Source of the DNA: Sphagnum magellanicum
Lineage: Eukaryota; Streptophyta; Sphagnopsida; Sphagnales; Sphagnaceae
Assembly (NCBI GenBank): GCA_021904315.1
Contig: CM038923.1
Coordinates: 19,598,038 to 19,662,037, forward strand
DNA length: 64,000 bases
Direction: 5' to 3'
Shown: piece after piece, positions 48,336 through 60,870 of the stretch
How the letters are laid out: each line of letters opens with the position of its first letter
Position numbering within the stretch: position 1 is the first letter of the stretch
Notes under the pieces: model-generated
Databases searched by the model: none
Told to the model about the DNA's origin: nothing
Seen by the model: only the letters and a program-made list of their open reading frames with translations
Program-made: the position numbers and the translations under genes

Positions 48336-48414
48336 CCAAATGCCAAAGAGCTTTATACAATATCAATATCGGATGTCAAACCTCCTCCATATTGATGACT
48401 TTTCACAAGTTGTC

Positions 48415-51400
48415 CTACAAGAGTCTTTTAAGTGTTGTTTTCTCACAGAAAGACAAATCCAAGTTCCTCAAGCTGGTCAGGACTTCCAAAGAGAGAGGCA
48501 AGCTTCCAAGAGAGTTACAATAACTGAAATCTAGTGATCGCAATTTAGGCAGAGCACCTTCATCCACTTCTGGAAATTCAACAAGGCTCACACACTCAAT
48601 TGAAACTTTATAAGAGCTGGAAAAGCGCCACGACATGTGAAGGACCTTGGAAGATATTCCAAACTTTCGCAACATAAATCAAGGTCTTGAAGTTGTATGA
48701 ACGCATGTGGCATCTCAGCTGGCAGGGTTTCAACATCCATAAGCCGTAACTGTAGAAACTTAAGCTTTGTAAGTGCACATATGTTGTGAGGCAGCTCCAC
48801 CCCTGGATCTGTTCTTCCAAAAATTTGAAGTTCTGTGAGAACAACCAACCCACATATGTCTTCCAACGAAGCTCTGATGGTTGGACCCAAGGACTCTGCT
48901 CTTGCCATGCCTGATGGTGTATGTTCAGCCCATTCCAAGCTCACACAAAATGATGCATCTAATACTTGCAATGATGTGAGGCCAACCACTCCAGAAGGAA
49001 GATACTTCAAGTCAATGCACCCATATAGCATCAGGAATTTCAATGCATGTAGTTTCCCTACTGTGTCTGGTAAAATCTGTAGATTATCACAATGAGACAG
49101 GTCAAGAGAAACCAAATGCTTTAGATTACCAAGTTCCTCAGGTAAACTGTAAAACTGTCCATGGCTTGGATCCAGAACCCTCAGTTTTGGAAGATTGCTC
49201 AAGAAACTTGCTGGTAAAGAGACTATTGGATTCCTACCAAGTAGTAGAGACACCAATTTAGGTGCACAAAAACTCTCAGGAAGTCTCTCCAACTTGTTCG
49301 TGTCCAATGATAGTCTCAGAGCTTCTGATATTGCTGTACACTCTTTGGGGACTTCTTCAAAATTTTGACCTGCTCGATAAAAATAAAGCTGTTTTGCAGG
49401 GGGTGTGCCACAATCCTTTTCCAGTATGTAGAAAGCCAAGTCTCTCATCACATCATGTGCCTTGAACCTCAGGGCATCCTCTAAAACAGAATCAATCTCT
49501 CCATGTGACTCAATGAATGATCGCTCCCACAACTTATTTAACAAGGAAAATGCATCTGCTCTAGGATCATTTCCATCATGTGCAGGAACTAACCCCTCCC
49601 CTATCCAATGAAACAAAACTCTATCAAACAAAATCTCATCATCTTCAGGAAATGCTGCAAAGTAGTGAAAACATTGCTTCAAGCGCCAATCATCCTCAGA
49701 CAGCAGATCATAGCCAAGCTTCAAACGCTCATACAACTCCTCTTCAACAGGCCTCTCTTGCATGCGTGATTCCCTTAGCTTCTTCAGTAGTGGTTCCCAT
49801 TCACATGAGGCCTTTCGAAACATTGCTCCACCTATGACCTTAAGAGCTAACGGAACACCTTGGCACTCCTCAGCCATGCACTGTGCCAATGCCTTTAATT
49901 CACAGGGAACATTGGATGGTGGTCTGAATGCATGCACACAAAAAAGGCTCCAACTATCCTCCTTTGAAAGAGGAGTCATATGCTCTTGCCTTATGTGTGG
50001 ACTTGCTCTTTTCAATAAAGACTGGTTTCTTGTGCTCAACAATGTGACACTTCCTTTTCCCTTGGCTAAGTCAAGTGAATCAAACGCCTTGTCTTTCCAA
50101 ACATCATCCAAAACCAGGAACACTCTTTTCCGTCTAAACTGAGAGTGTAATTTGAGCTTGTAATCCTCTGGGTTTGCATAAAATTCTGCGTCAAGATGCA
50201 GTATTTTACTTAGGGTCTGATATAGAGCCATTATGTCAGGCGTTTGCCCCACAGTGAGCCAAATGAACTTGGCTCCTTGAAAATGGCCTTGTACCTCTGG
50301 GCTCCCATACAGTGTTTGAAGAAGAAGAGTTTTCCCAACTCCACCCATGCCCCATACTCCGACATAGCAAGGAGCTGCATCACTTCCTTCTAAGGTCACC
50401 AATGTTTCTACCCTCTTCACATAGCTCTCCAGACCAAACATTGATTGAGGCAAGTCATGAACCTCTTGCAAAGCTTCATCACATTCTCTTGCCACCTTCA
50501 GATTCAACATACAACTATCAAAAGGTCAGTCCATTTGTCATTCATAGAAAAAATATTACTACATCATCCCTCACTGAAGGTGAATATACCAGGAAATTTG
50601 CACACGGCAGCCACTTTGCACATTCGTAATTCATCAAAGTCTCAAGCAAGCTCACTTACCTCCTTAACAGAAAAATTTAATTGTATTTTATAGAGTAGGT
50701 AATGCTTCAATGTTAATGAAATATCTAACTAAGTAGGTCATTGAAACTCACCTTTCCACAAGTAATGATAAATTGTAGAAGCAACCCATAGCTGGGATGT
50801 TCTTTACTTGGAGGCTTGCACACCTCCATGTGATTGGCATCCTCAACCATGTAGGAATGAGCTCTTGCTAACCATTGGGCAGAACTAAAATCCACCAAAA
50901 TTCCCTAGACTGGCCATAGAACCCAAATGACACATTTCAGCACCGAACAGCAAAGCATCACAGGTTGCAAAAAATTCATTTCATCCAACAAATATGTACC
51001 AGATGCTCCATTGGCCTGCCCTCACAAAAAGCATATATATTGACTTTGTTTTCATGGACAATGTGAACAAAATCCACTGATAACTGTTCCATATCTCGTT
51101 GCCAGGGTTGAATGTTATCCATTATTCCAGGATGATGTCTGTTGTTGCATCTCAACAACTTGTTCACATATTTAGCAATATTGCTTGCTCCAGCATGTGG
51201 AACAGCATAGAAAGCCACCCCTCTCACATTCCTCAAAAACACTTTCGCACATTGCACTGTAACTTTGGACCAGGAGTTGGTAGGATTTCGGATGGTTGAT
51301 GCCCTCTTCAATTTTACAACCAAGCTCTTCAACACCAACCCTCCGAAACTATGGCCTATTAACACAATAGGATGATACCATTCATACCTGCAAAAAACAT

Positions 51401-52417
51401 ATTCATTCGCTATGCTGATTTTTCAGGAAACATTTAATTGCCTTCTACATTTCATATTAGTGTTGTGTGACTGAAATATATCTTGGAGTGCACACCTCTG
51501 ACATTAATCAAAAAAACGGTTCCATGCTCCAGCACTGCAGCTCTCCTCAAGGCAATTTTCAAATTTTTTACTCCCTTTCCCACTTTCCAAACCAAGCTTT
51601 CTAACACCAATCTTTAAAAACATAGTGCATTTTAACATCTAAGGATGATTCCATTCACCCTGCAACATACGTTACTTTGCCATGTTCATTTTTCAGGAAG
51701 CGTTGAAACACCATCTAAAGTTGTCTGATATACAATCACTGATAAGCCTGATAAGCGTCCAGATTTTCTATACAAATTAGAGATGACCCTATGGTTGGGT
51801 TATAAATCTTATATCTGAAGAATTTGGTTGCTTTGTAAATTTGTAAGTGAAACCACTTCATTGGCCCAAGCATGGTATTTTGATAATCAAAGAGAGGTGG
51901 GTTGTACCTAGGATTGATGAGAGTCTGGAATAGGTTATCTGCAATCTCTGATACATGATCATGAGGGGAGGTTACTACATGTGCATTGTATGATACTGAG
52001 AAAATGCGCACAGCTTCCCCCAAATCAAAGGGAAGCCATTTTTGAGGCCAACATCATCATGCCCTCGTTGTGTCCATGTGCTACTCCAGGCATCACTAGT
52101 GTCATTTGCAGTTAATTGGAGCCCATGGAACAACACCACATCCAATTCAGTCCTTTGGTTGCCTTCAGGAGGCGGCCATAGCTGATGCACTGGCCAATCA
52201 CTCTGCTACCAAAATTCCACATTCAAAATATTGCACAGTAACCAAAGTCCAAATCACAGCACCAGTGAGTATCAAAAATTTGCTGAGAGGACAGGCCACC
52301 AATTCAATTATGAATGTAATAGAATGGGCAATTCAAATCAAAATGCTTGGAAATAAATTAGTATCACAGACTGGACCAATCTGCAAGGTGAAAGGAACTC
52401 ACAGAACTAGCAGCCAT
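48415..52417 (-). pseudogene. HNL copy C: hydrolase-NB-ARC-LRR receptor with two frameshifts
   Basis: Same exon plan as copy B: 52,417-52,403 (MAASS), 52,202-51,908, 51,387-51,000, 50,904-50,752, 50,495 down to 48,415. Exon sizes match B except that the second is 295 rather than 299 bp. A 4-bp deletion (B has ATAC near 40,342; absent near 52,055) shifts the frame after HDDV, about residue 56. A second 4-bp deletion near 48,590 ends the LRR early (LSV then stop at 48,588); the lost end (VEFPEVDEGALPKLR...) is readable in another frame to 48,415. Between these breaks the NB-ARC is open: GMGGVGKT, LVLDDVW, GVPLAL, and AHDV at the MHD position. GHSFGG and ANHMEVCKP are still encoded. The 640-codon NB-LRR exon begins MLNLKVA in frame, so a product without hydrolase from an internal start is conceivable but unproven. 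Confidence 0.85.
51500..51663 (-). pseudogene. Decayed duplicate of hydrolase exon 3 inside an HNL C intron
   Basis: Counterpart of 39,780-39,958. It has an acceptor-like TTGCAG followed by GGTGAATGGAATCATCC, then the GGTGTTAGAAAGCTTGG position and a NVRGV-coding end. The GHSFGG codons are replaced and stops occur, so it is dead in both copies. Confidence 0.7.
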
Positions 52418-54290
52418 GATGATCAAGATCACTTATCGTAGTTATACATAAATCCTTGATATGGTAACACTCATAGATACCATGTGTCTTGGTAGTGTCA
52501 TTCATTGGTAAACTGCCATTCAGCTCTCTTTTTAAGAGCTGAGAGCAATCCAAAAATCCTCACTGCTTGGATAAGTGGCTCTTATAACATATAAGAGGAG
52601 GGGTGTTGCTCTCAAGAACTAATGGCTTTTCATTCTTCTCTGAATGGATAGGTGAAAAACAGCATGTTGGAAGCTGCCATACAAATGATGGTTTCATGCA
52701 TCCATTTTGCTTTCATTCACACAAGAAGGGGAGAAAATCCCTGACAAACTTGTGCTATTACAAATAGCATACCCTGTTGCACATTGTGGAACTCTTCTCT
52801 GAACTCCCAAGCAAGCAATAGAGAGTCAATTTGTAGACTCTATCACCTAGCCACAGATACATAGACAGTACCACTCTAAAAGTCAAACTCTGCAGGCACG
52901 TTATTTCAGAAAAAGCTGAGGGCCCGTGAGAAAACAATACATAATATTCTATTCAGCTGGTTTTTGGCCCTTGAGTGATTGGATCTGCTGACATGATTAG
53001 TAGACAGTTGTTGACTCTTAAACAAAGAATTACTCTCATGTGATCAAAAAGTTCACAAACCATCAGACCCTAAGCAAGACCCATGTTCAGCCAAAAATAC
53101 CTAAAGAAACAGAGTCCAGCACCCGGAAATCTTGCATCATCAGGAACAATAGCTGAAATTCCTCAGTCTGAAAGCACCATAAGAAAGAATAGCCATTGAC
53201 AGATGACGCACCGAAAAGTTGCTATTGAATTTCAACATTACCTTAAACTTTTCAAAAAAAAAAATCATATGCTTAGGACCTCAAAAATTGGGCGCATAGA
53301 GGGAGGTTCAATCCAGCTCATACAAAGGAAATCTGCAGAAAAGCCTTCAAAATGGTTCGAGGTCCTGAGCAACAACAGGTAGGACTCCTTCGTTCTGGAA
53401 TGGGATTTCAGGAACTCTCAAAACTAAAACTGCAAGTGACATTGGAAAGAAACTTATTGAATTGATCCATCATCCGATTCCTAGTGTTCAGCAAACAATC
53501 AATGCACAACCAACAAGAAAGCATGACGGTAGGAGTCGATCTAGCACAATACCACCAATTATGGTTTTGTAGATGCTCTAGAAAATAAAGTTGCTTGCAA
53601 GCTGGTAGCATACCAGGGAGATGGTCATCGGCTACGAGAATGCAGACTCCAGAGTAGCCAGAGTCGAAAACTAATAGCAAACCTTCAAAACACCGAGGGT
53701 TGGGAGCTATCGACGCTGGAGTACATCGTTCATTTCTCTTGGGAGACAGGAAAACCATCGAACTTAGCAACATACCTACCGTGTGAATTTTCCATGGATG
53801 TTCCCCGTCCAGAAACGACCCAACACCGAGACACACATGACTGACCTTCTGTACTCTCCACACCACATTGGACAGTACAGTTCAGTGAAGCTCCAAGAAG
53901 CTCGACCACTGGTTCTATTATGACCTCCCAGAGGAAACACTGGTCGAAAACAGCAAGACACACGGGACCTGTTCAAACTTCATCAAACCCCAACCTATGT
54001 GAATTGTACACGGAGCTTTATAATATGCAACAGCAATCTTCACATGTCTAAAACAAGGTGCACGACGTGTAGGGCAATCCGGCGCGAAAAAGGAAGTGAC
54101 AGAGAGTGGCCGGAGCGAAGAAAAATGTCAGAAGAAGAAAGTGAAACCAAAAAGTCTACAACCTACAGCTACCACCGAGACAAGAAGCAATTTCTTTCTT
54201 GCTGCGCAAGGGAGAAAGCTGCATCTAAAAGTACCTCTTGGGGATGTGGAAAACGCTGTCAGGTCTTGAAATCTCTAATGTATAAAATTT
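52418..54290 (-). promoter_or_regulatory. 5' leader and probable promoter region of HNL copy C
   Basis: Similar along its length to 40,696-42,430. The putative leader exon ends at donor GTAGGT (exon end 53,781). Relative to B there are insertions (for example near 52,950-53,110) and a length difference of three bases in the leader. Similarity continues outward to about 54,490. Confidence 0.5.
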
Positions 54291-54490
54291 GGTGATAAAA
54301 TTAGTCGAAATTGCTTGAGAAAAACACAAATTTCCCAAATTTTTGTTAAAAAGGGGACAATTCGCCTGAAAAACTCTCGTGCTTACTGCGCAGGTAGTCG
54401 TCCTCGCTACAGCGCAGTAATGTTCTGAACTGTGTATTTTTGTCAATTTTGTGATGTCAAAAATTTGACAAACTTTTCAAAGAAAATTAA

Positions 54491-56184
54491 AAGAGTTGTG
54501 GGTGAAATAGCTTCCTACCACAAGAGGGGTTAGGGCTCTCTCCCTTCTTTGGTTCGTGCAAGTTGCGTGTTTTTTGAGCTTTCTTTGGTCTTCCCATTTG
54601 TTTTCTGCATGATGGTTTGGCCCATCAATTTCTATTGGATTTTTTTTTTTTTAAATAAGAACCCAATAGTCTTGGGATTAATCCAAGATTATAAAATGTC
54701 AATTTAAATATTTTATAATTAAATATAATTCATATTCTTTTAGAATATTCAAATATTATGATGCACATGTTTTTACTACAATATTTATATCATTGATTTA
54801 TAAGTTGTAAGAAAATCGTTGTCATTAATTTAAATAGGACAACTTTGGTTCATAAGTTGTCCCTTGGACAATTCCAAACTAGAATTTATTTGGCCCATTG
54901 TCAAGAGTGACATGAAAAAATGTCTTTTCAATTTTTTTTTTAATTTTTTTTCAACACCATATTCACAAATAAATTTGATGCATCTCATTTCTTTTCAATA
55001 TTCAAGTTGCATTACATTGTTGTTCATGCCTATGATAACTATATTATAATTTAATCACAAATAATGTGAAATAATCACAAGGGGAATATAATTGGTCCTC
55101 AAATAAGAGTGTACGTATTCATTTATTATATATTTCATTTGTTGATTGTGTTGACATCACAATGAGGTTAGCATTTGTAAATAGATTGGACATGTGACTA
55201 CACTTATACAATCCATGTAATTTTAATTGTTTGTGTTGTTTGCAACTCCTTCTTCATCATAAATTGCAATTTAAAAAATTACTTCTTTTTTTTCCAAGTC
55301 CCCCTCCCCCCACTCATTCTTTTTGTGCGAAAAAACAAACCTCCCAAATGCATTGGAAATTGCATCAACAGAAATTCAGCCTGAATGCACCCAAGGCCCC
55401 ACATAAAAAGGCCTTCAAAACCCATCTGAAACAAAAATAAATAAATAAATAATAACGATAAAAGGCCCCCAACCTACGAACTTGGTTTTCAAAATTCCAA
55501 CCATTTACATGACATCTAGGGCGCAATTACCGGCAATTAGTTACATGGATTTGCTCAAAAAGTTGATTCAAATTCTAGAGAAATAAACCAGCAGTTATGG
55601 AAAAAAATTCAAGGAACCACCCAATATTGAAATGTTCACCAACTGTTAATGTGGACAGTGGGTTCATTCTTTTTTGGGGACAAATTTGTCAAACATTTCT
55701 CATTAGAGTTTCAACAACTCAACTGATTTTGTCAGGTCTTTAATGCAGAACATTAAATTTTGTGGAAGATTTTAATTTGTTAGTGGAATGGTACACCCTG
55801 TTCAGTGTCAAAAAGATTTCCCCTATTTCTTGTTTGATGGGGCATTATCCCTAGGGAGTGACTTACAAATGGGCAATTAGGGGGAAAAAAAACAAACAGT
55901 TCTTTTGTACTACCTGTAATGAAGACCCTTTGCTTATTTAAGGTCTTCCCTATTGGATTGCAGTCTGGAAAAGCCTGTTGTTTGAGAGTACATATGAACC
56001 TAAAAAGTGGCAAACCTTGAAGTTGTGTTTGAATGTGCAGGCTTGAGGTGGGTAGTATACGCCAAAAACTACAATAGCACAGGTGTCAGAAACTGTCACA
56101 CCTACCTCCACTAATATATGCTAGAGGGAAGTCCCCAATAGTGTTTTTTCTGGGGCGAATTTCAAAATACTAAGCCTTTTACAT
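54491..56184. other. Intergenic, no gene seen
   Basis: AT-rich with a poly-A/poly-T bias. Small open frames have no recognisable family. Similarity to the HNL B upstream region ends near 54,490. Confidence 0.4.
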
Positions 56185-58000
56185 TACTAAGTTCAAGGCT
56201 AAATCCTGATGCAATGGGTAAAAAATGGAGTTAAGGGACTACAAGGGACCGTCCTTTCGAGCGGCCATGTTGAACCAGCACCCACTTGGGTACCTTCACC
56301 TTTTTGAGTGACACCTATTAGTGACCATATTAAGCTCAAAAAAGTTAGATTTGAACTCAGAGACCCTGATTTAGTCTGAGCGCGGGAAATTTGTAATATT
56401 TAGAAATAATTTAAATGGATTTTGAAATTTTTACCATGGTACCAACTTGGGTGCTGGTTCCCTCAAGGCCCTTTCTAGCAACCTTGGTCTAAACATTGTT
56501 CACTCAATCTTGAATAACTAGCTCAAGAATGTAATAAATAAATAACCTACTTCAAGACGTGTTTTCAATTTCTTTTATCTTGTTTACACCCTAATCCAAA
56601 AGGAGGAATCAAACATGTAAATGGAAAGTTACTTATTGATGGTGTTACATATAGGCGAGTTAAAACCTTATGAGATTTCTGAAACTTCATGTGAATCAAG
56701 GATATTTTGCATACATTCCTACCAACAAATGAACTAAATGATGTTTTTATATGAAATGCGGGATTTGATTAGAGTACCTATATGACTCCACATTAGCACT
56801 ATGACAAAATGAACCTTGACTTTGGAATGGAACAATGGCATGTGGTGATTTGGACAACATTGTGATATTAAGTCCCACCTGTAACCCTAAATCCTCAAAC
56901 ATGTAATGTGGAATTAAAAATCCACAATCTACTTTACCATATTAGAAGTTGAGATTTCAACATCAATTCACAACAACATGCCCTTTGCTAAAGACCATGA
57001 ACTACAACTTTGCAAAAGGCCTCGTTGATTCTAGTTTTGATAATACACTTGTTGGCAGTTTACAACAATGACAATTCAAAAATAACATTCAAATGAACTC
57101 ACAATTTTTGGGTGCAACAACAATTTCAAAAACCAAATTCAAAACTTGGTTATGCATTATCATTTGTTGGCCTTGGGCCATGCAACATATTTGACTCAAT
57201 TCATATTTGTTCATGCTAATAGTTCGATATTCACAAAAGAATTTTTGATGACACAATATTTTGTAGCTTATATACACTAATTCACAAGCACTCTAGCAAC
57301 TGTTTAAAAGCAGTCCCATTCAAAGACAGAATTTTCTACTTTGTTGTGTTTCCTTGCCAAAAAACATAGACAAAACCAAATCCAGAGGTGCATGTAATTG
57401 GAAGAAAACTTGGAATGGTGCAGAACTCTCCATTTCATCTTACAGGGATGAAGCCATTGACATAATCCATGAATTCTAGGAGTGTAAAAAGCAAGGAATT
57501 GAAGTGGGTAAAGATATGAAAAAAACAAGATCTACCATTGTTTAAAATTATCAACTATTTCCAATTACATCTCAAGTCCATCTTCTACTACTGATGAACC
57601 TATTACAGTGATGGTGGAATTCATTCACCTAGTTTCCTTTTCAGCTGTTAAGATGCATATGTTGTAAACCTTTGATGATGTTAGATTCCAGCTCAAACAC
57701 ACTATTCACAAGAACTCTGGCAACCTTCCATAACTACTCCCCATGATACAGCAAGATTTTGGTTGCTTTTGATCCCCTAGCAACAGCCTAGGCAAATCAA
57801 AGGGCACAATTGAAGGAAAGTTGAGAATTGTGTATGGCTTTCCATCCAATTGTGGAGGACTTCGGCCTAAGGCATTCAATTTTGGGAGTCCAAATAACAA
57901 TGAAACAAAGTGTGTCAAGGATGGAGAAAAACAATATCCCGACACCTTGAATTCATGAACTATATCTTGCATTCCAAATGCATATTGAACACTACTAGAT
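56185..58000 (-). repeat. Inverted duplicate arm of the UGT segment (right)
   Basis: Reverse-complement counterpart of 26,000-27,840. It is shorter at the 5' side of the gene, lacking the UGT N-terminus that the left copy keeps. Confidence 0.8.
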
Positions 58001-58040
58001 ATCCTTTTAGAATGCCTACCATTTGATGTGTGTAACAAAT
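57000..58040 (-). pseudogene. UDP-glycosyltransferase pseudogene, right copy
   Basis: Minus strand. The best-kept part (58,038-57,706) reads FSPSLTHFVSLLFGLPKLNALG, then SPPQLDGKPYTILNFPSIVP followed by FDLPRLLLGD, typical of the acceptor-binding half of a plant UGT. A NSVFELESNIIKGLQ block (about 57,700-57,650) follows in another frame. The 3' part is open in short shifted frames and lacks a PSPG box; the N-terminal third is absent. In this block the frame is less damaged than in the left copy, which has a stop after KLNA. Confidence 0.78.
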
Positions 58041-59180
58041 TTGCTTTCTAAAGTGTATGGAACCATGCTCTTGGAATTGAACTTTAATTGCATCATAATT
58101 GATTAAAAAATGTAGTTAGGGCAAAGAAGTATTCATCATTGGGCAAATGGAAAGGCTAACAAACCCTTGAACTTTAATCATACAATGTGATCTTGGACTA
58201 TTGCTTGGTGGAAAATGGTGAATTGTGTTCAATTAGTGCCTCACTTGGCCTTACAAAAACCATCACCCCATTGCATCATGACTTTCATCATAATCTTTTG
58301 ATTAAAGTAAGTTTTTAAAGTGCACCTAAAATGTTCTTAATTTTATAGTTGTTAAAACAAGTTTAATTGCAACTAAAAGGATAGTCCAATTGAACTCAAT
58401 TTCAATTCCAATCAAAATTGATTGAATTGAATTATGTTGAATGGAAAATAAATCATCATCATTGGTACTGCAAAGTTTAGCATGAAAATTGAGAAGATAT
58501 AAATTTATAAATAAAAGAATATGGAGATTCTTAAGGCAACTAACAACATGAAAAAAAATAATTTAAAAAAGAAAAACCATACCCCAAATTTGTTTTGCTT
58601 ACTAATGGATGGCAATGTTATTGCCAATAGCATTTTTTAAATATATCTTTCAAATATATATGTATATGGCCATCCTACCTTTTGATACATGTTCCAACTA
58701 GAACCATTGCATTTTTTTCTTTTTTAATCAAAATATTACCTCTTTTTTGAACAACTTTGACGACAAGATTGTAGATTTTCACGCCAAAAAAAAATTGCCA
58801 TTTTGTTGTTCTCCTAAGGCCTTTTCATATCAATAACAACACCAAATTCTTTTAACAAAATAAATAAATGGTTTTGATTACATGTACATTCTACCTACCT
58901 TTCATCATGGTCCACTTACTTGGCATTGTAATGGCAATTTTAATAAAAAAATTATGTCATGCCTAAATCACTATGACCATAATGGTAGGAGCATGGGGAG
59001 GTCACTTACATTTTATTCCAAATGGGTGTGCAAAAAAATATAGGGTCCAAAGTATTGTAAACAATATAATTTATAATTTATTTAAATGTAAATAGGGTGT
59101 TTATAATTCTTTATAAAAACATAGTTAAAATATACCATTATTTTATAGCATACCAAAAAATAGCTTTTTATTTTAAGTGT
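58041..59180. other. Intergenic, no gene seen
   Basis: AT-rich, no recognisable coding or structured repeat. Confidence 0.4.
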
Positions 59181-59184
59181 TTTG

Positions 59185-59187
<3 letters not shown>

Positions 59188-59224
<37 letters not shown>
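59188..59224. repeat. (AT)n microsatellite
   Basis: Uninterrupted alternating TA tract of about 36 bases. Confidence 0.95.
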
Positions 59225-59226
<2 letters not shown>

Positions 59227-60170
59227 AGGTTTCCCCAAGTGTAGGATTATATTTATGATAATGTAAAGTTCATCCAAAATTTTATACTATCCATGAAGTA
59301 TCATTCATTAATTTTATCAAAAATCATCCATGAAATTTTATGTCAATTTTATGACAACTTACCGAAATTAGTCACCATGATTTTGGAGATAAATTTTGAG
59401 CAATTTGATGGTGAATAAATTTTTGGTGCCATCAAATGGTGAAGATGACTTTTGATGGCCATTGAACAATTATGATGATTTAATCCACATCAAGCAATGT
59501 CAATCATTTTTTGTCACAATTAAGTAATGGCCTTCTTATTATTATAATCATTTTTCATATGACCATTTTAATGATTTTTTAAAATATTTGTTTACTTGCA
59601 ATGTAATTTTTATTTTTTAAAAGGTTGTATGGGGGAAAAAAAAATTCACTAAAGGCAACCTTTGCCTCACATTTTAAAAAAACCAACAAACATGTTTTTG
59701 GTGATGTTGACATGACAACCCACATAAAATTTTAGTAATTAAATAAATTGTTAGAAAATATCTCATGTTCAATTATATTTCATCTTATGTTTTATCCATT
59801 AAATTTCTATTATTGATTTAATAAAAATTCACAAACCATATTTCATAAATTTTCATCCATGGAATTTGGATGAATGAAATCAAATTGTGAATGAGTTATA
59901 TTTCATGGATGACATAAAACTTTTAATTTCATGGATTTAAACTTTATTTCATCGTCAAATTCATTTTCTATACAAATTTATCATTCATCCTTGAAATTTC
60001 CTTCACAAAAACTTATGAATGGAAGTTCATGCAATATTTATTCATTGAAAATTCACAAATGATACTCAATGGATGTATGGATAGTTTTGGAATGCATGGA
60101 CAAATTACAAAGGGAATAGTGGGTGACCGAAGTGAAATCAAATATTGATTCAATTGAGGTTCATTTGTAA
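59225..60170. other. Intergenic, no gene seen
   Basis: AT-rich, with scattered catgaatgaaat/atttcatccatg words. No gene. Confidence 0.4.
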
Positions 60171-60870
60171 CCAAAAAGGAGGGATCCAGAGAAACAGAGA
60201 AGACACAGCAATAACCAAACCTCTCCCGATCTGCCTCGCTCTGACAGAGCGAGCACAACGCAATCTCACAACTATGCAACACACAACTCAAGCGAAATAG
60301 ATCTCAAAGACAAAACTCCATAGCTCTTATTACACATAATGTCTCGTACAAAACCAACTCTCCTGCCTCCCAAAATTGCTATGTCGATTGCCTTCATCCT
60401 AAATTCCCACTAAGCTTTCTTAGATCAAGGAGCCATGAGATGTCTTTGGTCACTAATCGCAGCGGAAAAAGAGAGCAACTAGACGAGAATTCCCTAAGCT
60501 CCTAGCTGTTCTACCAAAACCCACCGATCTACCTCCCACTGATCATCCTCTTCTCTACATCCTTGGATCCAGCTTCCTGCCCTAGCTTCCTCCTCCTCGG
60601 CCCTTTTTCCCAATAGCTTTTCCTCCATCCCTAATCAATGTGGCGCTGCTCCTTTTCATCAAATGCGCCGTCATCTTCCTGTCCTCCCATCCCACACAGA
60701 CCGACCACCTTCTCCCATGCACCCCATGCATATCTAGTTTCCCTCTCACACTAATGAAGAAGAAATCCGCCGCCACTCATCAATAGAGGCGGCCAGATTA
60801 CCGTGATCAAGGTTTTTGTGTTCACACAAACTGCACAGTCATGGAGTCACTGTCCTGCCACCCGTTGTTC
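60171..60870. other. GC-richer island in AT-rich DNA, function unknown
   Basis: About 700 bases with clearly higher GC and plus-strand pyrimidine bias (for example 60,580-60,700 tcctcctcctcgg and ccgccgccac words). Open frames on either strand (a 92-codon and a 64-codon frame on minus) match no family I recognise. A near-perfect palindrome lies at 60,235-60,253. It could be a leader or promoter remnant, or the edge of a lost gene. Confidence 0.4.
60235..60253. repeat. 9-bp palindrome with one-base loop
   Basis: CTCGCTCTG-A-CAGAGCGAG, perfect arms, inside the GC-richer island. Confidence 0.9.
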
